Part shown: in pieces, positions 9,987 to 22,852 of the stretch
Layout of the letters: each line of letters opens with the position of its first letter
Numbering within the stretch: the stretch's first letter is position 1
NCBI RefSeq assembly: GCF_947623445.1
Contig: NC_135241.1
Span: 26,228,501-26,292,500, forward strand
DNA length: 64,000 nt
Origin: Clavelina lepadiformis
Lineage: Eukaryota > Chordata > Ascidiacea > Aplousobranchia > Clavelinidae
Reading direction: 5' to 3'
The notes under the pieces: model-generated
What the model was told of the DNA's origin: nothing
Database searches by the model: none
Seen by the model: the letters and a program-made list of their open reading frames with translations, nothing else
Translations under genes and position numbers: made by a program

Positions 9987-12900
9987 ATGTCTGACGTATC
10001 GGAGGATGATGACGCAAGTGACACGGAGTTGGTAACGGTAAGTTTTGCCGCGATGTCACCATATAGTTAAGTAGCAGGAAGCTTCCAAACTATTTTGGAG
10101 TCTAGTCCAGAAGTGCACAACCAAATGACGTCACAGCTTTGGTAGCAGGAGTCTAGTATATAGCGTAAATGCATCGCGCGGTTGTGCACTTCTGAACAAG
10201 ATCTCATCAGTGTGCTCGTAAAACTCTTTTTATCTTCATGCCGCTGTACAAAAATCAAACGAGGAAAGGTATTTGCACGCCAATTTGTAATAATTAACAA
10301 AGAATTAAAGCTTCAGTGCACACCAGTACTCTAAAATGTTTGTGTTTGCTCGCATGAGTTTTTGTCGAAAACTACCATACTTTTTAATCGGCGCTGGAAA
10401 CACTGTTTGCATATTTGTTAAATCTTAACTTTTTTAAACTTTAGAACACGATGGCAGCTGAGCCTCAAACCATCGGCGAGCTTGTGTCGTTTATTGACGA
10501 TGGGTACAAGTCGGAGGGGGAGGTTGACACACGGAAACTTGTCGCCGATATGAATCGGAAGAAGAAGAAATCTGGAGGATTTCAATCCATGGGTAAAATA
10601 ATTGAATTAGTCGTTGCTGTTCTGCTCATTAATCCTTGATCACAACATGCACAGGTCTGTCACATGCCGTGTACAAGGGAATCATCAGGAAAGGCTACAA
10701 AGTGCCGACACCAATTCAAAGAAAAGTAAATAAGTCACCTATTCTCTTGGCGTCCACTGCAGAGCTTCCTCCTTACTTCTCCTGCATTTCAGTGCATCCC
10801 GCTCATCCTGAGTGACAAGGATGTGGTTGCCATGGCGAGGACAGGAAGTGGGAAGACCGCTGCCTTCCTCATCCCACTGTTTGAGAAGCTCCAGACACGG
10901 CAGGATGTGGGAGGAGCCCGTGCCCTCCTCCTCGCCCCCACACGAGAACTGGCTCTTCAAACTCTCAAGTTCGTTAAAGAGGTTTGTTTACAAGATGTCT
11001 GTTGCTATGTCCAAGTAAATTTTTACGCAATTTAATTGAGGGGCAAACTCTAATACAAGTTGATCTTAAATCGAAGAGAAGTCGTCAATTATCAATAATT
11101 GTTTTGGACAAAGAATTTTTAAACAGACTTTAGGCTTAGTAGGCTCATATTTTTTGTTAAAAATGTGTCACAAATTTCCCACTAGTTATGTCAGAGTTAG
11201 CCGCGATTATGACATAAGCATTTATACCCTTCCAGCAATAACCAGACTAGACTTGCGCCAACAGCCACGACTAAGTTAACTTAGCTGTGGTTAAACGTCT
11301 ACATTCCCCAACTGGGATAAGTACACCAACAGGAAGTGAGATAAGACCTAATCAACACAAGATGTTCCTGTTATATGCACTATTCATACTTGATCCAAAC
11401 ACCAAAATTAGTACATTGTGATGTCATAATTGCCACCACTTATTACTACCAAACAGGTATCACGAGTTATTCGATTGAACGCATTGCTCCGATTCGGTGC
11501 TTAAGGCTTATTCAAAATAAACCTGGTAAATGGCTTCACAAGTCGCTGTCCTGACTATATGATGTTGATGTGGTTAGATCGGAAAATTTACTTCTCTTCG
11601 AACGGCGTGTGTGTTGGGGGGAGACAGGATGGAGGATCAGTTCTCGGCTCTTCACGAGAACCCAGATGTAATAATCGCTACCCCGGGAAGATTGATGCAC
11701 ATCCTTGTTGAAATGGAACTTAAGCTCTCGTGTGTCCAGTACGTCGTCTTCGATGAAGCGGACAGGTTTGATCTGGATACCTTATTGCTCTGGTGGTCTT
11801 GCTGCTCTTGTGCTTGTGTTCTGTGTGTGTCCTTAAGTTAGGTTCCTTAATTAAATCTCAACTTTGATCAGACTCTTTGAGCTCGGATTCCAAGAACAAC
11901 TTCACGAGATCCTGCACCGCCTCCCAGAGGACCGACAGACTCTTTTGTTTTCAGCGACTCTTCCCAAACAACTGGTTGAGTTTGCGAAGGCCGGCCTAAA
12001 CGACCCGACCCTGATCCGACTCGATGTTGACTCAAAATTAAGTGACCAGCTCAAGGTGGGACTCGGAGTATATTGCCATGTGGTTAAAAGCAACTAATCA
12101 GTAGTGATTGTGTAGTTGGCTTTCCTCCACGTCCGACTCGAAGACAAACTCTCAGTGCTGCTGCATCTGCTCAGGAATGTTTTCAAGGAAAATGAACAGA
12201 CTGTCGTGTTCGTCGCCACCAAGCACCACGTCGAGTACATCAAAGAGGTAACCACAGGAAGTTGCTTTGTGATGTCATAATTCTTTGAAATGAAGCTTGT
12301 GATGTTGTCTTTGTCCAGGTTCTTAGATCTTCGAACATCTCGTGCTCGTTCGTCTACAGCAGCCTGGATCAAACAGCGAGGAAGATCAACATCGCAAAGT
12401 TCCGGAACAAGAAGACGATGAACCTGGTCGTGACAGACGTCGCTGCACGTGGACTCGACATCCCGATGCTCGATAACGTCATCAACTTCAGCTTTCCCCC
12501 CAAGTCAAAGCTATTCGTGCACAGAGTTGGTGCGTAATATTGTGTCTATGTTCATAAGATAACGTATTATCATCATGACTTGGTTGTGTAGGTCGCGTGG
12601 CACGTGCCGGTAGGACTGGCACGGCCTATTCCCTGGTGAGTCCCGATGAACTGGCGTTTGTCATCGACCTCCATCTCTTCCTGGGCAGGTCGCTCAATCT
12701 GGTCAGAAGCGGGAAGAAATACGGAAGTGAGTGCTGCAGACTTCGTCCAACCACAGAACTCGTGCTGTGCTGCCCATTTAAGCTGAATAACACAGTTGGC
12801 AGCGACATGGGTTGTGCGGTTGGAGTTGTATGAAAGGGAAGGCCGATACCCCTGCCTGTGTGCCCATCACGGGGAGGCCACTTTTACTTTCCAACATAAT

Positions 12901-14899
12901 CTTGTGTTTGAGAACCCTGCTGTTGCTAGTCAGAACAGCACGGACAGATATAACACACACAATTCTTTTTCTTGTACTTATGACATCACAATTGTGTATC
13001 AGCTTGGGATTCGTTGTATGGGAAAGTTGCTCAGGTCGTGATTGACGAGGAGAACGCCACGCTCCAGTCGTCGAAGATGAACTCTGACGTCGAAGCGGCT
13101 CGTAGAGTGTCTGAGAATGCTTTCAAGTAAGAATGCCGCGATATAACGAGCTGGTTTGCACTGGAGGTTAGATAACTTGCTCTGTCATCCATGGCATGGG
13201 CAGGTACTGCAACTCTCCTAGATCAATTCTCGTGACTGAGAAGTTCATTTCATGAGACTGACGTGAAATGAATGGTTAAGATCATGGACATGTACGACTG
13301 CGCTTAATGAAAACATGTCAAATTCTGAGAAGAATTTAATGAAATAATTTTTCAGACAATATTTAAAGTCACGGCCTGCCGCTGCCTCCGAGTCCATCAA
13401 ACGAGCCAAAGCAATCTTGAAAACAGTTGACATTGGAATCCACCCCATATATGGTAATCATTGGCAAGTGCGTTCTGTGTTAAAGCTGCGCAATTATATT
13501 TGATGACTTTTCAATTCCAGATGAATGCGTGGATGTTGCTGAAACTGCTCGGATGCAGCTCCTCTCATCCGTGCGCGGATACAAGCCAAGCTCTGTGAGT
13601 CTGCTTGGTTTTATGATGTTGATTTTCTGGTGGTGTTCTTATGTCAGATAACTTCATTTGCAGACAATTTTTGAGATTGGGGCCACGGCTAAAAGCTCGG
13701 GGGCGAAGACGATGAAGAAGACGCGAAGGAAAAACACAAAATTTGTGGAGAAGTATAAAGAGAGATTGAAAGAACGTCGAGCAGCTCTGGAAAGGTTCGT
13801 CTGCTATCATTGGAGTTGTTGGAATCATGTGGTCAGCACATTCTCACTAAGATTTTAATCTTTTCAGTGCAAACTCTGATGCAGTTTCTGGGAAATCACT
13901 CGATGCTGATAACATCGACATCAAAGTATGTTTAGCTTCATTTTTATCTTTCAGGTAGTTCGTTACTGTTTCATCAACATTTTTACATTGAAAAGACTTG
14001 ATTAGATGTGAAATATTTTGACACAGTTCTATGACATTTTATGGCCAACTTTGGGCTGAATAATTACCAGCCGTACTGTATTGTCCCAATTTATTGTTCA
14101 GGAAACTTTTCGAACGGTGATCCATCCAACTTCATCGAAATCTCATTTAACAGAGAAGATGTTAAGTGGTGGAGGAAGCTTCAGAGACGAGGAGTTTTGT
14201 GTCCGATACAAACCGAGTGACCACTTCACGGAGAGCGGGTGACCAGATAAAACACTTTGATCATTTCTTAATCAGTTCATTCGTGATCTTTAATTTGTGC
14301 CTCCAGGTTGAGTTTATCGACGTCACAAAGCACGTTTGCAAAGGAAGCATCCTCTTTGACCCTTGACCTCATGGGGGATGAAGACGTGCAGGTTGGTTCC
14401 GGGTCAGTGAATTAAGCTATAGAGGTCATGGTCAGTGATGCATGTGATGACATCACAGCTCCGACGTCAGAAGACGCAACAGAAGGTGTGGGACAGGAGG
14501 AGGAAGAGATTCGTGAATGCGCAAGATCGTGGGAAGTCGATCCCAGCGAAGAAGATCAGAACCGAGAGTGGAGCGGTGATCTCGGCCACGTACAAGAAGA
14601 ACATTTACGCAGAGTGGAAGAAGAAGTCGATGCCACAGGAAAAAGATGATGATGGTGCGGACGGGATCAGCAGAAGATGGAGAGGTCCCACATCTTTTAT
14701 CCTGCTCCCATATGTCCTAAATGTTTTTTATGTTAAGTTTGTTATTTTATTGATTTCGTTTAAAGGTGGAAGAAACCAGAAAAATAACAAAGAAGTTAAA
14801 AGCGAAATTAAAAAAACTGAACAAATTTTAAAGCAACGAAAACTTAACGAGAGAAAAAGGCAGAAGAGGCAGAAACGAGGAAAACCAAAAAGAAGATAA
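9987..14899 (+). CDS. DDX54: DEAD-box RNA helicase DDX54 (yeast Dbp10)
   Basis: About 18 exons join in phase: 9987-10037, 10445-10592, 10655-10725, 10793-10981, 11578-11765, 11872-12055, 12116-12247, 12319-12529, 12592-12726, 13003-13126, 13356-13453, 13521-13594, 13664-13794, 13868-13925, 14102-14238, 14307-14391, then 14459 to the end with one probable in-phase intron near 14687-14766. Motifs in order: GFQSMG, PTPIQRK (Q motif), ARTGSGKT (I), PTRELALQT (Ia), [16 protein letters not shown] (Ib), DEAD (II), SAT (III), [12 protein letters not shown] (V), [18 protein letters not shown] (VI). The tail carries the DBP10 C-terminal signatures ([31 protein letters not shown], a Lys/Arg-rich end). 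The family acts in the nucleolus in 60S ribosome maturation. AATAAA lies at 14946. The acidic first exon ([14 protein letters not shown]) supports the chosen ATG. Confidence 0.96.
10105..10196 (+). repeat. Short GTGCACAACC hairpin element, copy 1 (DDX54 intron 1)
   Basis: The element is bounded by GTGCACAACC and its complement GGTTGTGCAC. Its interior holds AATGACGTCA, a GTAGCAGGAGTCTAGTATA block and GCATCGCG. The same order of blocks recurs near 37743-37830 (inverted) and 38097-38190. About 90 bp in all, it can fold with paired ends. It may be a tiny MITE or a structured RNA; no function is known to me. Confidence 0.6.
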
Positions 14900-15392
14900 A
14901 ATATTTTTCTCGTGAAAGTTCTTGCATATTCTTAATATTCGTAGAAATAAAAGCGAGTCTCAAATCGTACTGTTCATTCCACAGCGTGATTGCTTCAGAC
15001 GAGACTTCCCTCATGTATTTGTGCACCAATGCCACGTATGACTTAACCAGGCAATTGTTTGAGTTGTGGTCTGTATTTCCGCGGTTCGTTGTTTTATAGC
15101 TCATACTGGTGTTGACATTCTCACCAACAATCGAGTATAAATATGACGTCATGGTACTTGTTTAAATCGTATTTAAGACCAGGAAGAAGGAGAAGTAAAA
15201 TTACTCTAAAATCTAAATGGTGACTCAATCAGGTTTGTGTTGATTATGACGGAAGTTCTCCTCGCTCTGTTTGTTCGTCATGTTTACCGCGACATAAAAT
15301 CGAACTCGTCAAATATTTGTGGCATTTGCGTTCTAGAACTCAGCCACTTGCTTCTATGCTGTCTCTATACGAGCTGGCTGTCCTAGTTAAAG

Positions 15393-18300
15393 ATGGACAG
15401 GAATTTGCTTCTAGCCTTGCTGTTGCTCGTCACAGGTGAATTATCGAGGCTCGCTGATAAGTGGCAGCGAGTCTAAATGATGATTTTAAAGTTATTGCGA
15501 GTCGAAGCAACGAGGAATGATTTCATGAAACTTAAAAGTTATCTTTCTTCTACGCAGAGGTGAAAGGTCAGTCGCTTCCAAAGTTGTCACCGTTGAAACT
15601 TTCTCCTCAGCAGTCGACAAATTCAACTTTAAAAGTTTCATGCACCGCAGCTCTGCCAGACTATTACACAGCATTCAACCTTGTGTGGGACTTCAATGGG
15701 GTGAGCGCAGTAAGGTTTCAATGATTTGGCGTCGATGCACAAATCAAAAATGTATTTCATGGTTATAGGTAAACCTCGGAAACACAGAACTGGAAGGAAC
15801 CTCAGTCTCTAAGCTCAGATCGACTGTTAGTGAAGGGATTTATTCTTCCCGGACCGATATCAGGTTGTCTGATGAAGTATTGAGTTGGTTTATTCTCGGA
15901 TGTCAGAGTTTAAAGGTTTTGGATTGTTTCATTTTTCAGCAATTCTGGCGTCACAGAAAATGTGGGGTCAACTGAGTTCACTTCAATCGTTGAAATTACA
16001 AATTTAGAACGAGAAGAAAGCGGATTCTTGATCAGGGCATATGCTGTAGATGGAGGCTCGGAGATATCAAGTAACGCATCGATTAATGTAACAGGTGCCT
16101 AAACCCATTTCGCTCTGTTGTATGACGTAATGTTTCCTGTTTATGACCAGGAAAAGGAACGACTTATGACGTCATATTTTCGCAGACTGCCCATCCAATC
16201 TGCCAAACAACGTCACAATCGAGTCAAGTTCAAGGGAATTCATGAATGAAGGCAAGTTCAAGTGCCCTGACACCGGGGAACTTGTCTATAAGAATAGCTC
16301 TCTATTGACATCTAGCGCCACAGTTTGCCTCGAGTCTGCCGAGTGGAAGAGTCAGCAAAATCTTCAATGCTGGTTTGGTAAGTCATGTGATGATGTCATC
16401 ACCTACGTTGAGATGACGTGTTAGCAATGCTGGTGCCGGATAAAACGTAATAATTTCATAAATGTTGCTTGTATTGTAGATGAAAGATAGCTTCTAGTTT
16501 TTTATTGATGATAGAGATGTCTAAACAATTTAATCATCTGCTTTTATAAGAATTGCACTTCGTGTTCAATGTTTATGTTTCAGCTCCAATTGTGACGATT
16601 GAAAGCAACTTGACCGTGAAAGAAGGAGATGACCTCGAGGTGACCTGCGATTACGCGCAGACCTTCCCCCAATCCAACCAATCAACGTTCTACATCGGCG
16701 ATGAAGCTGTGAAAGAGGATTACGTAATTACAACCCTAACTATTGGTCACAGTTTAACTTTATTCTCAAATGAAACTCTCCCCAGGGTGTGCCATCTATT
16801 GTGACATCACTGACACCGAGTGACAACAACAAAACAGTGTCATGTCAAGCCAACTCCCCCCTCACCGATATAGAAAAGTTCAACGACCTCGGAACATCCC
16901 TGATGTATTATATCAACGTCATATGTACGTCACAATTAAGTTATTCGCGCCGGCGCTCTTGTAAAGTTTTCCTCGATGCTGCAGAAATAAATATTTTCAC
17001 AGATGGCCCTCGTGATGTCACAAACACCATTGTCTTATCCCAATATGTGGTAGAGGGCGCCAGAGAGAACGAATACGTCGTAAGATCGGACCAAAATATT
17101 ACGATGAGTTGCGGAAGTGACGCAAACCCACCAGCTGGATGCCGGTGGCATCTCAATGACGAACTTTCCAGCACAACTGGCTGCACCACGACCTTCCACT
17201 TCAGTGACGCAACAAACGTGACTTGTGTCGCTGACAATGGCATTGAAGCTGTCATGGGCGCGGTGCAGCTGATAACCTTGGTCGATGTTGAGCGTAAGTT
17301 TTCTTCTGATTGTCCTTGTTGGAAGCTCCTGTTGCTATCAATACAATCTTGTTGCTGCCAGCGCTCTTCTGTCTCCACGAAATCTGTAGAATTAAATTTC
17401 TTGGTTGACTTTGTAAATTTCTCGCCATCCAGGGCAGACCCAACTTTCAGATGACGTCACCACTAACAACGGAAGTGTGAAGACTCGTCTGGGAGATTCT
17501 TTCACTTTCGTTTGTAGCGTAGACTATGAGGAGGAACTTGCGACTAAATTTCGATGGCTGCTCCCCAACACTTCTTTTATAATGGATTCAACTTTCACAA
17601 TATCCAGTCTCCGCCAGTCGGACTCTGGGAAGTACACTTGCCTCACTGAAGACCAGTTCGGAAACGGGAACAGTTCCATTTTTCTCGACATTTTATGTAA
17701 AATAATCATTTGATGTTTTCATTCTATAAAACAATTTTAATTGCATGAATTATTATCCATAGATGCTGCTTACCAGGAAATTGCGCCATCTTGTGGATGG
17801 AACCTCAATCAGGCGGGGTTATGTGAGGTTACTTTTCAAGCCAATCCAAGCTCATATTTTGTTGAAATTCTCAAAGTTGGTTTGTTACGTCATAAAAACT
17901 CTATTATTTTGTAACACAGTCTCAGTTATTGCTTCTACGACAGGTTATCCAGCAATGAACCAGGGATCAAATTCAATCACGTCCTTGGACTCGACCCAGA
18001 AATATTTCTTCGTGAGAGAACAGGTCTCTGGTTGTCAATTTTTTTATTGTTATTTGAACTTGGGACTTACTTTCAACATCGCTTTGCCCTACTATAAAAT
18101 ATGTCTATGATTTAAAATTACCTACCAACAGCACCGACATCTTACTGTATTTGTTAAGGTGACGTCGAGTGACGCAGGTTCATACACTTTGCTCGTTTCT
18201 TCCTCGGAGTTCCCCGACCAACGATTCATCGCGTTTGATGTCGATGTGGAGAGTTCTTACAACGAGCTCCTCATCCCATTGATTGTGGTGAGCTGCATCG

Positions 18301-19057
18301 CAGGTTTGCTGCTCATCTTCCTCATCATCTTCCTCGTCTTCTACTGCATCAAGAAGAAGAAGAAAAGTAGGTTTAACTCCTCACTTAAATTTGATTATCT
18401 TGTATTTGTTCCTTTCCGATTATTTTTACAGATAAGACGAAGCAAAAGGCGAGCAGTTACCATGACAACCTGAGAAGACTCTCAGATGTAAGTTTCAGGT
18501 TCATTTAAGGTCCTCCTATTTGTGCTCTTACCTATCTTGTGATGCAAAGATCTTTTTAGATTCCGGTCTCAGCTGGTGCCAACGCGAGAACGAATGGAAG
18601 TAAGTCTGGAAAGTTCCACATCCGTTGCTGTAAAATAAGTTATTTGCACCATTCAGCATTATCGTCATCACCGACTCCTTATGACGTAACGCTGGCGACT
18701 TGGGCATTGCTGCCAGCTCCAAATGTTCAAATATTTAGCAAACACTGAAACAGCCACCAGGCTATTTGTTCCTGGCATAGCATTTGGCAAATTTTGTTTA
18801 GCTCTGGAAAAATTATCACTTCAATTTCACTCATCAGGATTGAGCGTTCAGATATAATGACGTCATGTATAGATCACAATACATAAACAATACGTTTGTT
18901 GCATTGTATGTTTCGGTTGTTTTTTTTCTGCAGAGGCTTAATAACGGCTGCAAAAATAGTGCATTGATGATCAAATATCTGTTTTACAGGAAGCCATGGA
19001 CCGAAACAAACCCACTACAGCGTCAGTGGTAGCCGTAATGGCCACATAGAAATCTGA
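15393..19057 (+). CDS. Ig/CCP-like type I membrane receptor, gene 1 of cluster
   Basis: Fifteen exons join in phase to about 676 residues: 15393-15435, 15558-15700, 15769-15863, 15940-16094, 16186-16377, 16584-16723, 16786-16924, 17003-17293, 17433-17696, 17763-17879, 17944-18023, 18159-18366, 18432-18487, 18560-18599, 18990-19057. The start MDRNLLLALLLLVT is a signal peptide. Then come an Ig-like domain (exons 2-4), a CCP/sushi-like domain (exon 5: CP, FKC, VCLESAEWK, LQCW), Ig (6-7), two more Ig-like domains (8 and 9; DSGKYTC in exon 9), a membrane-proximal domain (10-12), a membrane segment (about 589-615) after KKKKK-flanked LLLIFLIIFLVFYC, and a 60-residue tail with two Tyr. The tail ends HIEI, a possible class II PDZ ligand. 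AATAAA is near 19211. The exon plan matches gene 3 at 22853; function unknown, probably cell-surface recognition. Confidence 0.88.
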
Positions 19058-19853
19058 TTACATTGTGTAGTTCCTTCCACTTCACATATAAGCAGCGCTG
19101 GAGAGTTGATACTGCGGAAAAAGTTGATAATATTCGACACGCCTCCATCCTTACCACAAGCACCCTGCGGGGCTGCTGCTGTGTACATCTCATATGTTGT
19201 CTTCTTTCATAATAAACCATTCATTGTGTGGTTTTCTGCGTAGTTTTCTAGAAACTTTTATCGAGATGTTTATTCGGAAGACAGTAAGACACCCCACAAG
19301 TATGTTATGACGTCATCATTGGGGTAAAAACAACTTCAGGAGACGTTGTCATGGTTTCCACATAATGTACAACTCATTTTGATTAAACTTTGCCGCCAGT
19401 ATTCAATTCCCATTGTTTTGCAACAAATGGTTGAGTAATAGTGGTGAGAGTGACGTCACTTGTTAGCTCGCTTTGACCTGGAGTAACCTGTAGCTTTGCG
19501 TTTATTCAACCAGTACAAGTTCATCGACGTTAGATCATTGTACAAATGAATAATGGAAGTCAGTGTCCAATCTACAGTAGACTCCCCATTCTTTTCCTTT
19601 CATCCTCTTATAGGTTGACACTTTTTAATTCGAAACGCATCGACAATCTTTCAAAGAGGTTCTTAGTTCTTCATTCCTCAAACTTAATCTAATCTTCACG
19701 TCCCAGGGGAATTCCTACGACGCGGCAGCTGAACATGAACTTGCAACTAAAGCTAGTTCAAGTCTTTGCTCAATTACTGATGTGGAACCGATGAGCTGCA
19801 CCGAGAGATTTGTTCATTTCAACGAGATCAAGTTTCAACATGAAATAGTTAAA
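19058..19853. other. Spacer between cluster genes 1 and 2
   Basis: It holds the 3' UTR and poly(A) signal of gene 1, a few TGACGTCA-like sites (for example near 19306 and 19451) and the presumed promoter of the vWA gene. No TATA box or further coding region was identified. Confidence 0.5.
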
Positions 19854-21750
19854 ATGCAGTTAGCCGTGTTTAGTTTTCTTGCTTGCTTGGCATTAGCAGG
19901 TTTGTGATACACGTCATAGGTTGGATTAATTGCGCTAATATGAGCGAAACTTTATGTATTTGTTCATTCTTGAAGGAAGTGCGTCATCGGAGAAATGTTT
20001 ACCTTTGACACTTGACCTCGTGTTCCTATTGGATGGCTCCAAGTCAGTTGGAGATAGAAATTTCAACACAATTAAGACCTGGATAAAAAATTTTACTCAA
20101 ACTCTGAATCTCGTCAACGATGCGGACAGGGTCGGAATAATTCAGTTCTCGCATTTCTACAAGTTCAGGTGAAAGTAACTGAATGCATCATCAATTGTGT
20201 GATAAAACATGAGGTTGCTGACGTGTTTCAATGAACAAACGGCGGCCGATGACAAGCGTCTGCTGCAAGTTTGCTGACAACGGTGAGTTACTTTCTCTTC
20301 TGTTGCTCAGACCCAGCACCGACCAGCCATACATGAAAACAGAAGTGGTCTTGGGGGAGATTAACAATCAAACTTCGCTCAATGTGAGTTTAGATTCCTG
20401 GCTCGGTCTGTATTAAGCTGGATACCAACCAACATAACGCATGTTGACGCGGAGTGACGTTTGCTTTCATGTTATGACCTCACTTAGGCCGCCATCGACG
20501 CAATCCAGCTTCAAGGATTCAAAACCTTCACCGCCCACGCTCTCAACAAGTCCGCGGAAGATTTCAAATCATCTTCCCGCTTCAACCAAACCAACACCAG
20601 GAAGATCCTTGTTTGTGTGCTGGACGGGAGGTGAACTATGACGTCATAACGTTTTTTTCAATATGAGATTTGACTTCTCTCATGCGTGACGTCATCTGTT
20701 TGTTCTTATTTTCTTTTTATAAGGTCGAGTGACGTCAAATATCTCGCTTCAAGTTCAAGTTACGTTCGATCTCTGGGGATTGTTCCACTTGTCATAGGTC
20801 ACAGTACCCACCATTATGATAGCTACATAGAGTTAAAGGTAACTTGTCCAAAGAATTTTATCACTATCTTTGGGCTCATCCAAGTTATCCCGTGAGCCAC
20901 TCCTTATTAATGCATTCTATGTTAGGTAATAATGGCAGATATTTGCAGACAATAGCAAATGGTGATTCATCTGATGAAAGAATTTATAATATTTCCAACT
21001 TCGATGAACTGAGGTTGTTGACTCCCAAGATTCAGGAGGAAATTTCCAAAATTATTCCACAAAGTAAGTTGGAATTTTCACAAAATCCTCAGAACCATTT
21101 TATACATAACATATTTGGTTGACCTCAGTTGAACCCTGTCAAAGTGGTCCGGTCACGTGCTTGTGGGAGGCGGGAAAAAAGAGGTCATGCGAGGTCACGT
21201 TCCATTCAAATCCGGAAGCAGAATTTATTGAAATCAGCAAAAATAGTTGGTGTTCTAGAATTAAATTGATAACTCACAGCTGCCCAATAATATTTTTAGA
21301 TGATAAAATTTGAAACCTCTCTCAGGGTCAATCCAGGACGATATTTCAGTGTCAAGATCAACTCATTCTGGTCAAGTTCAAACAATCGTCATTGAAAAGA
21401 CAGAGGTATTGATCATTTTTATTCTTTCATTTTAGACTTTTTTCTGCTTTTAAAACGAAATGTTTCCACAAAATCAATAATTTTGTTACAACTAGATGCC
21501 CATAGATATCTTATAACTAGTTCAACAGGAGTCAACATTTCTGTTGCAGGTAGTTCCAGATGATGAGGGCTTGTATATAGTGGAGTTGAGTTATCTTGGA
21601 AGGGGTTTCTCCATTTCTTTTCAAGTTGTTGTCTCCAGCACCCAGCCTAACCTGCCGCTGATCATCGGCCTCTCATGCCTGGCTCTCATTGTCTTGCTTT
21701 TTGCCGTCATAATCGCCCTTTATTTGATCACTATTAAGTCTACAAAATAA
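19854..21750 (+). CDS. vWA-domain membrane receptor sharing the cluster's membrane-proximal cassette
   Basis: Nine exons join in phase to about 360 residues: 19854-19899, 19976-20168, 20311-20383, 20488-20630, 20724-20838, 20949-21063, 21129-21245, 21326-21405, 21550-21750. The start MQLAVFSFLACLALA is a signal peptide. Residues about 24-228 form a von Willebrand A domain: FLLDGSKSVG gives the MIDAS D-x-S-x-S (residues 35-39), GFKTFTAHAL supplies the MIDAS Thr (about 117), and VCVLDGR the distal Asp. Exons 7-9 encode the membrane-proximal domain also found in the two flanking Ig genes, with exon lengths 117 and 80 nt as in gene 1. A membrane segment (about 330-354) and a six-residue tail (TIKSTK) follow, so it cannot signal alone. 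A metal-dependent ligand-binding role is inferred from the intact MIDAS. AATAAA overlaps the stop codon. Confidence 0.9.
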
Positions 21751-21811
21751 ATTCCTCCAACATCATGGCTGGAGTGTTCTTACCTTGGAAATTTCTTCTC
21801 TTCTTGCGTCT

Positions 21812-22135
21812 TCACAATTGCTCAATAAGCGAGTTCATAGAAATGCGAATGCAACGGTCAGATAATTCAGGTTTCGGTTTCCTCTTCTTCAAAACGATTT
21901 CCCGAAGCGACCTCGCCACCCATAAACTCGGTTGACCGCAAGCTTGAGTTTTTGTGGGACCGGCGTCATAATAGTTTAGCAGACCTGAAATTAAGCCGTT
22001 AAGGGAATTGGCGGCAGGGGGTGTAAGCCACATTTGGTGGCTTGCATCAGCAGAAATATTGCCGCGTATCGTTGAATGGCCTGACGGGATGATCGCTTTC
22101 ATGCGACCTCTTCTCATCATAGCTCTTTCTTCCAT
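21812..22135 (-). CDS. Candidate small single-exon gene, unrecognised
   Basis: A 107-residue minus-strand frame sits in the spacer between the vWA gene and the next Ig gene. It begins MEERAMMRRGRMK and ends RCIRISMNSLIEQL, with a Lys/Arg-rich stretch (VLKKRKPKPEL) near the C-terminus. Composition looks protein-like and not like a shadow, since no gene overlaps it on the other strand. TGACGTCA lies about 60 bp upstream of the ATG. No signal peptide, membrane segment or known domain is visible and no poly(A) signal was found close downstream. It may be chance. Confidence 0.3.
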   Translation of the reverse strand: MEERAMMRRGRMKAIIPSGHSTIRGNISADASHQMWLTPPAANSLNGLISGLLNYYDAGPTKTQACGQPSLWVARSLREIVLKKRKPKPELSDRCIRISMNSLIEQL

Positions 22136-22852
22136 CTCTGGACGCGGTTAGTTTCGGAGCAAACCGATATCTCAGTCGCATCAGTCAAGTACGCTGACGT
22201 CATATGTTGAGCAAGGATGCGTTGGAGCAGATTCGTGATAATTTTGTTGTCATTTTTTGTCACGTGCCAAGCTGTGAGTGGCGCGTGTTTGCGTCGCTGT
22301 GCCCCGAATAAATTGTATTTGGTCGCTCTGTTCTAAATTGCGCATGTGGCGCATAATTTATGTGGCTTGTCAGATAACTTTGCTAAATCAATTACCATGA
22401 TAATTGACGATGGTGACGGTTGACCTGACGTGGCGTCAGTTGTGAGGCCACTGTCGCATGTTTTTGTTTCTGAAAACCAGTGGCAATCAATCGTATGATA
22501 TGAGGATTTAAGTTTGCAGGTTCGAATCTTTTTTGCTGATTCGTTGTAAGAAGAGTGCTACTAACGTTGTGGTCAAGGTATTTTCTTGTCATAACGAGTT
22601 TAAATGGACACGTTTTCTCAAAACATGTCTTGAACCAGGAAGTGCTACTTGGTTTCGACCCGGAAGTTATTCCATCGACAACATAACAAACATTTTTCAT
22701 CAAATTAGGAAACATGAGATCTGACAATACAGCTTTCTTTCCTACTTCCGTGATCTACACAATACGCAGAGCTCTTTGTGGTCGACTTCGATAGTTCGAG
22801 GAATTGTTATTCGCTGCCAGATTCTTTGTGTGTTTATGAGGTATATGAAGAC

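Noticed and set aside
14844-15152. 102-residue minus-strand open frame after DDX54
   Set aside because: It overlaps the DDX54 3' end antisense, has low-complexity hydrophobic ends, no splice or family support, and the DDX54 poly(A) signal lies in it.
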